A DNA stretch of 5,709 nt, from NCBI GenBank assembly GCA_023415375.1, contig JAEZKW010000180.1:1-5709 (forward strand), written 5' to 3'. A program made the position numbers and the translations under genes. The stretch comes from Bacillota bacterium (GTDB lineage: Bacteria > Bacillota > UBA4882 > UBA8346). Below the pieces are notes generated by a model. It was not told the origin of the DNA, did not search any database, and saw nothing but the letters and a program-made list of their open reading frames with translations. Position 1 is the first letter of the stretch; the number at the start of each line of letters is the position of its first letter. Shown here piece after piece: positions 1-4,501 of the stretch.

Positions 1-29
1 ATTAAGTCATCGCCATTTTGATGGGCTAG
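1..29 (-). pseudogene. Displaced 3' part of the interrupted cca gene (runs off the window)
   Basis: On the minus strand, if the insertion (30-122) and one CTAG copy are removed, the cca frame continues into this segment. It then reads V-S-D-L-A-H-Q-N-G-D-D-L with no stop up to the window edge. Of the three minus-strand frames here, only this one is open; the other two carry TAA or TGA. Class II CCA enzymes and poly(A) polymerases usually have a DLA-x-NG-x-DL motif at this point, followed by roughly 40-60 more residues. The reconstructed motif has one residue more than the usual spacing. The fragment has no start of its own and is probably not translated. Confidence 0.72.
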
Positions 30-72
30 TGTAGCGTCCTCAAAATAACTTTACAAGGTTGGACGCTACACT
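28..72. repeat. First hairpin of the inserted element (12-bp perfect stem)
   Basis: AGTGTAGCGTCC at 28-39 is exactly complementary to GGACGCTACACT at 61-72, with a 21-nt loop. The outermost two base pairs use flanking or spacer bases. The second hairpin has a stem of the same design but differs at two positions (GC against AT). Confidence 0.85.
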
Positions 73-122
73 TAAAGTGTAATGTCCCTCATTAACAGTA
101 CAGCTAATTAGCGGACATTACA
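30..122. mobile_element. 93-bp MITE-like element inserted in cca, flanked by CTAG target duplication
   Basis: The element starts TGTAGCGTCC and ends GGACATTACA, so its outer ends are imperfect inverted repeats (TGTAGCGTCCTC against TGTAATGTCCGC, 9 of 12 matching). CTAG stands directly outside both ends, at 26-29 and 123-126, as expected for a 4-bp target-site duplication. Inside are two back-to-back hairpins and no coding capacity, so any movement must have used a transposase encoded elsewhere. TGT...ACA ends and duplication of CTAG recall IS481-family elements (IS481 of Bordetella pertussis targets NCTAGN). IS5-group elements with YTAR targets are an alternative. The family assignment is inference; the insertion itself is well supported because excision restores the cca frame. 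Confidence 0.8.
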
Positions 123-124
123 CT
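76..124. repeat. Second hairpin of the inserted element (12-bp perfect stem)
   Basis: AGTGTAATGTCC at 76-87 pairs perfectly with GGACATTACACT at 113-124. The loop contains the 10-bp palindrome GCTAATTAGC (103-112). Its right arm supplies the TAA (118-120) that now ends the cca reading frame. A short spacer, CTTAAAG (71-77), separates it from the first hairpin. Confidence 0.85.
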
Positions 125-1302
125 AGGTCACTGACCTTCATCGGCCCATTTTCCCAAAGGATCGTGCTTATTTGTTGTTTTATATCCTGTAAGTCTTTAA
201 CCTCATCTTTTTTCCCGGGCCTATCCACATCTGCGATTTGCAGGTCAAGTAGTGCTTCAACATTTCCTATACCCACCCGGTTAATCAGCCTTTTAAGTGT
301 GCTTTTGCCGGGAGACTTCAGCCGGTTCATATGTTCTTTAATCAAAATCAGTACTTTTTCAATAGTTTTATTGTCAAACTTAAGACGGGTTAAAATCTCT
401 TTTGTGAGTTCGCAACTTTTAAGGTTATGTCCATAAAAATGTCCGACACCATCCTCTCCCAAACTGAATGTTAACGGCTTCCCAATATCATGGAGCAAAG
501 CGGCCAAACGAATCGTAAGATCCAGAGGCGTATTCTCCAAAACCGTCATGATATGCCCGAAAACATCTTGAGAATGATGAGGATTTCGCTGATTGAAATT
601 AAAACATTTTTCAAGCTCCGGCAGGATAAAAATGAGCAGACCCGTTTCTTGTAACAAATAAAACCCTTTGGATGGGCAATTACATAATAAAATTTGAATG
701 AGTTCATCCCGGATCCGTTCCGGAGAAACCCTAGAAATCAAGGAGGCATTATTACAAATGGCTGCTTGCGTCAGTGGCTCAATGGCAAATCCCAATTGGC
801 AAACCAATCGAATCGCCCTCATCATTCGTAGGCTATCTTCCCTAATACGCTCGTCCGGATCCCCAATAGCCCGAATTATCTTTTGATCCAAGTCTGATAA
901 ACCATCCACATAATCCGTTACCTTTTCACCGTCAAACAACAACCCGTTGATAGTAAAATCGCGTTTTTGAACATCCTCGGCCGCTGTCTGTCCAAATTCT
1001 ATTTTGTTACTTCTTGACCCATCCCCTATACATTCCATACTCTTCCGAAATGTTGTTACTTCAATCGCCAGCCGATCGCAGAGGACAGTCACAGTTCCAT
1101 ATTGAATGCCCGTATCGATAACTTTCGAAAATAACTTTTTGACCTCATCGGGTCTGGCTCCGGTACAGATGTCGAAATCTTTGGGTACCTTTCCCAGCAA
1201 CAAATTCCGTACACAGCCTCCAACTAGAAAGCTGGCAAACCCAGCGGCATTGAGAGACTCAAGAACAAAATGAACCTCTGATGGTATTTGGTTCTCATTC
1301 AT
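118..1302 (-). CDS. cca: CCA-adding tRNA nucleotidyltransferase (class II, HD domain), C-terminus cut off by insertion
   Basis: This 394-residue protein belongs to the class II tRNA nucleotidyltransferase / poly(A) polymerase family, which adds or repairs the 3' CCA of tRNA from CTP and ATP in the cytoplasm. Visible motifs: G28-G29-x-V-R-N in place of the usual GGxVRD; the metal-binding D42-F-D44; K113-R-D-F-T; and E155-D156-S-L-R159, the EDxxR motif that reads the incoming nucleotide in CCA enzymes. A metal-dependent HD domain follows, with H271-D272 and flanking histidines. The start fits an AAAGGA ribosome binding site 10 nt upstream. The frame ends abruptly after V-S-D-L-V at a TAA supplied by a mobile element, so the C-terminal tRNA-binding tail (about 40-60 residues in relatives) is missing. 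Whether the truncated enzyme works cannot be told from sequence. A poly(A) polymerase role is the main alternative. Confidence 0.88.
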   Translation of the reverse strand: MNENQIPSEVHFVLESLNAAGFASFLVGGCVRNLLLGKVPKDFDICTGARPDEVKKLFSKVIDTGIQYGTVTVLCDRLAIEVTTFRKSMECIGDGSRSNKIEFGQTAAEDVQKRDFTINGLLFDGEKVTDYVDGLSDLDQKIIRAIGDPDERIREDSLRMMRAIRLVCQLGFAIEPLTQAAICNNASLISRVSPERIRDELIQILLCNCPSKGFYLLQETGLLIFILPELEKCFNFNQRNPHHSQDVFGHIMTVLENTPLDLTIRLAALLHDIGKPLTFSLGEDGVGHFYGHNLKSCELTKEILTRLKFDNKTIEKVLILIKEHMNRLKSPGKSTLKRLINRVGIGNVEALLDLQIADVDRPGKKDEVKDLQDIKQQISTILWENGPMKVSDLV

Positions 1303-1312
1303 TATTCAATCA

Positions 1313-1318
1313 TCCTTT
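1313..1318 (-). promoter_or_regulatory. Ribosome binding site of cca
   Basis: AAAGGA on the minus strand lies 10 nt before the ATG at 1302 and supports that start codon. Confidence 0.6.
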
Positions 1319-1563
1319 GTTATTGGGGTTGACTCCCGGATTTTAGCTTTAAATGGTCGCGGCCTATGGACCCACGAAAGAAAGTGAGTTGCCGTTAAAT
1401 ATAAATCTTACTTTAGCCACTACCGCAGATTTTAATCCTAACAGTCAGTTAGAAAAAAGATTAAGGCTATATTCTTAAGAATGATTGATTGAAATATGTG
1501 TTTATTAAATTTAAAACCCATTGGATCAACCATTATTGAAAACAAAACTAAGATTAATATTAA

Positions 1564-1622
1564 CAGCCAATGCCAATAGCCAACCACCACCAGCCTAATA
1601 ACCAGTAACCAATCACCAATAA
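1564..1622. repeat. Degenerate CCAATNN short tandem repeat
   Basis: The plus strand shows a run of about 7-bp units close to CCAATNN. The last three are CCAGTAA, CCAATCA and CCAATAA at 1602-1622; the units to the left are more decayed and vary from 6 to 8 bp. On the minus strand it reads as repeated TTATTGG-like heptads. The low complexity explains the run of hydrophobic and tryptophan codons seen when it is translated. Function is unknown. Confidence 0.65.
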
Positions 1623-1635
1623 GTGTATGTATGGG

Positions 1636-1649
1636 AATGCTATAGCATT
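1636..1649. repeat. 14-bp perfect palindrome
   Basis: AATGCTATAGCATT is self-complementary over 14 bp and lies between the CCAATNN repeat and the rtcB end. Outside it the symmetry continues only weakly. It has no T-tract, so it is not an intrinsic terminator. It could be a protein-binding site or part of a larger dispersed repeat. Confidence 0.6.
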
Positions 1650-1673
1650 TGGTACCACACCCATGAACTCTAT

Positions 1674-1697
1674 AATCCTGCAAATCCTGTTAATCTA
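1674..1697. repeat. AATCCTG direct repeat abutting the rtcB stop codon
   Basis: The plus strand carries AATCCTG, one base, AATCCTG, then TTAATC, running straight into the rtcB stop. On the minus strand this reads as a GATTAACAGGATTTGCAGGATT-type sequence, here broken by a comma of meaning only: GATTAACAGG then ATTTGCAGG. Runs of this kind recur as intergenic repeats in some anaerobe genomes; this comparison is from memory. The boundary exactly at the rtcB stop suggests an insertion or expansion that spared the gene. Confidence 0.45.
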
Positions 1698-2945
1698 GGT
1701 CCCCTTCACGACCGCCACCGTCTTTAAGCGCATGATGGGCCTGACCAAATCCCTTTCATCCTCAATCACCCGTTCAATATCCTTATAAGCCCAGCGGCAT
1801 TCATCACTGATATTGTTTCTTCTCGGAGTCCCTAAAGTAATATTCATCTTTTCCAGGTCTTTTAAAACGTCCTGATAGCGAAACTTCCTTTCCGCTTCCT
1901 TGCGGCCCATTTTCCGGCCGGCCCCGTGGGAAGAAGAACGAAAGCTATCCGGGTTACCCAATCCGATGACAATATAACTGAATGAACCCATGGCCCCGGG
2001 TATGATTCCCAGTTCTCCGGCTCCAGCCCGGATTGCTCCTTTACGGTGGACCCAAACCTGTTGGCCGAAATGTTCTTCCAGGGCGGCATAATTGTGATGG
2101 GCATTGACCTCCATACCGATTTCAATCCCGCCGAATCCGGCATATTTTTTGACACAATTGAAAACGATATTTTTAATTCGTTCCATCATCAATTGCCGGT
2201 TCTCTCTGGCAAATTCCAATGCTAGGTTCATCCACACACTATAAGCCTGCCCGGCTTGTGAATCGAGCGGTAAATAGGCCAAATCCCATTTGGGCAAAAC
2301 GTCCATTTCTTCACTCCGCCATTCCCGGTTTAATGATTTGGCCAGTTGATTATAATAGTTACAGATCTTATAACCGAAGTTCCGGGAACCCGAATGCAAC
2401 ATTATCGCTAAATGCCCTTCTTCATCTTCTTGTAACTCGATAAAATGGTTCCCACCGCCCAAAGTGCCCACTTGATAATACCCTTCATCAATTTCTCCTA
2501 ATAGCTCCAGGGGAAACGGAATCCCAAAAGAATCCGGTTCAAAACGATCAAGGGCTGCACATTCCTGGGGTTGTTTATGGTGGGCAAAGCCGGTTGGGAC
2601 CTCGCGCATGATGGCGCCGATCATTTGCTGTACCAACTTACCGTTTGGCGTATTCACATTTCGCAATATGCTAACCGGAATATTGGTATGGACAAATCCC
2701 ATACCGCAACCAATATCGACTCCAACAGCATTCGGAATGATTACATTTTCAGTCGCTAAAACGCCGCCAATGGGCATACCATACCCGGCGTGTGTATCCG
2801 GCATTAAAGCGATATGTTTAAATGCAAAGGGCAAGTTCGCCAAATTAAGGGCCTGCTTTTGGCACTCCGGTTCCAGATCTTCTTGCTTTTTAAGCCATAC
2901 TTTGATGGGTAATTTTTGTTTGTTTTGGTGATATTGAATAAACAT
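1695..2945 (-). CDS. rtcB: RtcB family RNA ligase (3'-phosphate/2',3'-cyclic phosphate and 5'-OH joining)
   Basis: RtcB ligases are GTP- and Mn2+-dependent and join RNA ends carrying 3'-phosphate or 2',3'-cyclic phosphate to 5'-OH ends, in tRNA splicing or RNA repair. The 416-residue length is near that of the E. coli enzyme (408). Conserved blocks are all present: D77-I-G-C80 with the metal cysteine; G-G-G-N-H167; H184-S-G-S-R; N-A-H283-H284-N; V-H-R-K-G-A; and S-S-H340-G-A-G-R, whose histidine matches the guanylated nucleophile (H337 in E. coli). The end, V-V-K-G-T, is the usual family C-terminus, so the protein is complete. The ATG at 2945 is chosen because AAAAGGA lies 11 nt upstream and the protein then starts like its relatives. 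An ATG 12 nt earlier overlaps that site. A longer reading from a TTG at 3080 runs through a terminator hairpin and is rejected. An attenuator-like leader precedes the gene. Confidence 0.95.
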   Translation of the reverse strand: MFIQYHQNKQKLPIKVWLKKQEDLEPECQKQALNLANLPFAFKHIALMPDTHAGYGMPIGGVLATENVIIPNAVGVDIGCGMGFVHTNIPVSILRNVNTPNGKLVQQMIGAIMREVPTGFAHHKQPQECAALDRFEPDSFGIPFPLELLGEIDEGYYQVGTLGGGNHFIELQEDEEGHLAIMLHSGSRNFGYKICNYYNQLAKSLNREWRSEEMDVLPKWDLAYLPLDSQAGQAYSVWMNLALEFARENRQLMMERIKNIVFNCVKKYAGFGGIEIGMEVNAHHNYAALEEHFGQQVWVHRKGAIRAGAGELGIIPGAMGSFSYIVIGLGNPDSFRSSSHGAGRKMGRKEAERKFRYQDVLKDLEKMNITLGTPRRNNISDECRWAYKDIERVIEDERDLVRPIMRLKTVAVVKGT

Positions 2946-2956
2946 TATATAAAACA

Positions 2957-2963
2957 TCCTTTT
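2957..2963 (-). promoter_or_regulatory. Ribosome binding site of rtcB (decides the start)
   Basis: AAAAGGA on the minus strand lies 11 nt before the ATG at 2945. The alternative ATG at 2957-2955 overlaps this site, so it cannot be served by it. Confidence 0.65.
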
Positions 2964-2989
2964 CTTTTTATCAATGAAAAATAACAAAT

Positions 2990-3021
2990 AATAAAAAAAC
3001 CTTCCTATGCTTGGAAGGTTT
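2990..3021 (-). terminator. Intrinsic terminator in the rtcB leader
   Basis: On the minus strand AAACCTTCC (3021-3013), a 7-nt loop and GGAAGGTTT (3005-2997) form a perfect 9-bp stem, and the T-run reaches seven residues down to 2993. It lies only about 45 nt before the rtcB start codon and after the small ORF stop. Transcripts from the upstream promoter must therefore read through it to express rtcB. Confidence 0.85.
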
Positions 3022-3121
3022 CCAGATCCTAAATTCCTGTCTTCTATCAGGATTGCTGTGGGCAAATACCCCCGGAACAATACCAGAACAGGCCGGCAAT
3101 TGGGGAAGCAGTAAACCTTCC
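2993..3121 (-). promoter_or_regulatory. Putative transcription attenuator controlling rtcB
   Basis: Three segments can pair in two exclusive ways. Segment 1 is GGAAGGTTT at 3121-3113, inside the small ORF. Segment 2 is AAACCTTCC at 3021-3013. Segment 3 is GGAAGGTTT at 3005-2997. Pairing 2 with 3 gives the terminator; pairing 1 with 2, also 9 perfect base pairs, would prevent it. Ribosomes crossing segment 1 (codons 18-20 of the small ORF) should favour termination, and lack of translation should favour read-through into rtcB. The three segments are seen directly; the regulatory mechanism is inferred. The 91-nt gap between segments 1 and 2 is a weakness. Confidence 0.45.
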
Positions 3122-3172
3122 TTTTGGGCTTATTGATTTTAGATTAAGCTGATCAAATAAATAGCCGGTCAT
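3047..3172 (-). CDS. 41-codon small ORF in the rtcB leader; N-terminus resembles Old Yellow Enzyme family
   Basis: The reading frame runs from ATG at 3172 to TGA at 3047, with an excellent ribosome binding site (GGAGG at 3183-3179, 6 nt before the ATG) and its own promoter just upstream. Residues 5-28 (L-F-D-Q-L-N-L-K-S-I-S, then P-K-G-R-F-x-x-S-P-I) match the N-terminal pattern of Old Yellow Enzyme/NADH:flavin oxidoreductases (LFxPLxIKSLxLKNRIxxSPM). The similarity stops after about residue 28; the rest, rich in Cys, Gly and Gln, is unfamiliar, and no barrel follows. It may be the 5' remnant of a deleted oxidoreductase gene, or a leader peptide whose translation controls the downstream terminator. 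Both could be true. Confidence 0.5.
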   Translation of the reverse strand: MTGYLFDQLNLKSISPKGRFTASPIAGLFWYCSGGICPQQS

Positions 3173-3178
3173 GGGATA

Positions 3179-3183
3179 CCTCC
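3179..3183 (-). promoter_or_regulatory. Ribosome binding site of the leader small ORF
   Basis: GGAGG on the minus strand, 6 nt before the ATG at 3172, is the strongest Shine-Dalgarno match in the window. It is the main reason for believing the small ORF is, or recently was, translated. Confidence 0.7.
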
Positions 3184-3199
3184 GTAAAACGTATGCCTT

Positions 3200-3212
3200 G
3201 TATACAGTATAC
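3200..3212. promoter_or_regulatory. Putative operator GTATAC-N-GTATAC over the leader promoter
   Basis: GTATACAGTATAC on the plus strand is a 13-bp palindrome. It also reads as overlapping TGTATACA (3199-3206) and AGTATACT (3206-3213). It covers the -10 element and the expected transcription start, a typical place for a repressor. TGTATACA-like sites are common for GntR-family repressors; that assignment is inference. Confidence 0.5.
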
Positions 3213-3238
3213 TAACACGTGGAAATAAATGGTGTCAA
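3209..3238 (-). promoter_or_regulatory. Putative sigma-A promoter for the small ORF and rtcB leader
   Basis: On the minus strand a perfect TTGACA -35 (3238-3233) is followed after 18 nt by TAGTAT (3214-3209) as the -10. The -35 overlaps the stop codon of the upstream gene (3235-3237). Transcription would start near 3202. Confidence 0.6.
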
Positions 3239-4317
3239 TAACATTTTTTTAATTCTATGTAGCGTGTACGCGCAAACTGCTTGATAATCGTTTTGGAATG
3301 CCGTATTTTTTCCAGTATTTTTCCGATAATTTTGATAAAGCACTTATACAATCCTATTTTCAAATATTCAATTTTTCGTCCTCTCCGCAAAGAAAGCGCA
3401 TCCGGTTTTAACGGCAGAGCATTCTTGATCCGAAGAAACCAGGCTTTGGGATCTTTCGACTCAATAATGCCTTTGAGATCATAGATTCCAATTCTCTTGA
3501 TTCCTGCAGCTTTAACCACAGAAACCGCAGCGGCCAATTCCTCCGGGGACCGGTATATGGCTGTCTCTGCCCCGGTACCGGGAGTCGTCACTCCCAAAGC
3601 AACCAAGGCTTTCCCCCGCCAAATCTTTTTAACGGCGCGGGTGTAGTCATATATCAAACAATGAGCGGTGGGCCAATTCATGCCCATCTGAACGAACCAA
3701 CTGCCAAACAACATAAAGACAATCATATCCCAATCAAGGCCGGCAACCGGGCCACCCCAATAATCTTGCCAAGCCTGACTCTTTTCTAAAACATCGTCAC
3801 ACACGAAAGGTAAGGCCGCCCCAATCGCTTTGCAGTCATGGGCCTTAATTTTTTTGATAATTTGACGAAATCCTTGAATTGCTGCATTGAAAGCCGCTTC
3901 ATCCATATCCCGTAAATTATCCCATACGTTATCGAGAATTGGTGAAAAAGAATTCGGCTTTGGAACTTCATAATCCGGTTCACAATCCACCAATAGCCCG
4001 TAGATTTCGTGATTTCGTTCTTTTAACCATTGAAACACCTCATCAAGATAATGATCGTAAGCTTTAACTGAGTATTTATTCAAATACAATCCTTTGGATA
4101 ATGATATAAGCGGCCAAAAAATAATCGGGATTCCTGCTTTCTCGTAAACCCGGCATACTAGGTCCAGGTCATCATTTAATTCTCCTTCATGGACGCAAAG
4201 GCATAATCCAAATTGATACTTTTTCAATAGTTCCAATACTTTGCCTTCAACCAACTTTGAATAATTGAGTAGCTCCGAAGTAACCATGTACCGGATTGAA
4301 TCTTCAATATTTTTCAT
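3235..4317 (-). CDS. Uncharacterised protein, probable TIM-barrel fold with basic C-terminal tail
   Basis: I do not recognise this 360-residue protein. Regularly spaced hydrophobic strand-like segments alternate with helices, as in a (beta/alpha)8 barrel: F36-G-L-C-L-C-V, I63-P-I-I-F-W-P-L, Y106-G-L-L-V-D-C-E-P, A164-I-G-A-A-L-P-F, D195-W-D-M-I-V-F, A237-L-V-A-L-G-V and I276-G-I-Y-D-L. Acidic residues at strand ends (D111, E113, D195, D197, E251) could be catalytic, as in glycoside hydrolases or sugar isomerases, but no family signature was identified. Residues about 310-360 form a separate Lys/Arg-rich, amphipathic tail. No signal peptide is visible, so it is probably cytoplasmic or peripherally membrane-bound. 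The ATG at 4317 has only a weak G-rich ribosome binding site; an internal ATG at residue 11 lacks one altogether. Its stop overlaps the next promoter. Confidence 0.8.
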   Translation of the reverse strand: MKNIEDSIRYMVTSELLNYSKLVEGKVLELLKKYQFGLCLCVHEGELNDDLDLVCRVYEKAGIPIIFWPLISLSKGLYLNKYSVKAYDHYLDEVFQWLKERNHEIYGLLVDCEPDYEVPKPNSFSPILDNVWDNLRDMDEAAFNAAIQGFRQIIKKIKAHDCKAIGAALPFVCDDVLEKSQAWQDYWGGPVAGLDWDMIVFMLFGSWFVQMGMNWPTAHCLIYDYTRAVKKIWRGKALVALGVTTPGTGAETAIYRSPEELAAAVSVVKAAGIKRIGIYDLKGIIESKDPKAWFLRIKNALPLKPDALSLRRGRKIEYLKIGLYKCFIKIIGKILEKIRHSKTIIKQFARTRYIELKKCY

Positions 4318-4361
4318 TTGGGAAGACCCCCCATTCTTTTTCCAAGCTCGTAAAGCTTTTT

Positions 4362-4367
4362 ATTATA
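4362..4367 (-). promoter_or_regulatory. Candidate -10 element for the 4317 gene
   Basis: TATAAT on the minus strand lies 45 nt upstream of the ATG at 4317. No good -35 is visible at the usual spacing, so this is a weak call resting on the -10 alone. Confidence 0.35.
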
Positions 4368-4424
4368 ATATGTTGGTAAAGGGTTCATGTTTTTTAGAGG
4401 ATGGTAAAAGTGGGTCGGACTGAT

Positions 4425-4430
4425 TATAAT
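4425..4430 (+). promoter_or_regulatory. Candidate -10 element for deoD
   Basis: TATAAT on the plus strand lies about 70 nt upstream of the deoD start, in the divergent intergenic region. The matching -35 region (near 4402-4407, TGGTAA) is poor, with three of six bases agreeing. Confidence 0.4.
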
Positions 4431-4489
4431 GATATGGAAGGAAACAGAAAAATTCCGTAGAAATTTTAATTTTTCATACCAAATAAATT

Positions 4490-4493
4490 GGAG
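4490..4493 (+). promoter_or_regulatory. Ribosome binding site of deoD (decides the start)
   Basis: GGAG, within TTGGAG, is followed by GTG at 4493, ATG at 4496 and ATG at 4502. Only the ATG at 4502 has a normal spacing (8 nt). The GTG overlaps the site and the ATG at 4496 is only 2 nt away. Confidence 0.75.
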
Positions 4494-4501
4494 TGATGTC
4501 C

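Larger units (their letters stand above)
1303..1694. other. Non-coding spacer between rtcB and cca, rich in repeats
   Basis: No convincing gene was found in these 392 bases. The part near cca (1303-1437) would hold its leader and promoter; only a weak TATATT-like -10 can be seen upstream, so no promoter is called. The part from about 1564 to 1694 consists of degenerate short repeats and a palindrome, listed separately. No intrinsic terminator with a T-tract follows rtcB, so transcription from rtcB into cca is possible. Confidence 0.6.

Noticed and set aside
164..886. Plus-strand reading frames opposite cca
   Set aside because: They are antisense shadows of a clearly conserved coding region, with no ribosome binding sites and no recognisable protein character.
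1438..1683. 81-codon minus-strand reading frame with very hydrophobic, Trp-rich sequence
   Set aside because: It begins with TTG without a proper ribosome binding site and its composition comes from the TTATTGG-like short repeat at 1564-1622, so it is a by-product of repeats.
2219..2931. Plus-strand reading frames opposite rtcB
   Set aside because: They lie antisense to highly conserved RtcB motifs and carry no independent coding evidence.
2946..3080. 45-residue N-terminal extension of rtcB from a TTG start
   Set aside because: It reads through the terminator hairpin, matches nothing in RtcB proteins, and has no ribosome binding site; the ATG at 2945 has a good one and gives a normal length.
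4493..4501. GTG or ATG starts three residues earlier for deoD
   Set aside because: They overlap or lie within 2 nt of the GGAG ribosome binding site; the ATG at 4502 has ideal spacing and gives the usual family N-terminus.
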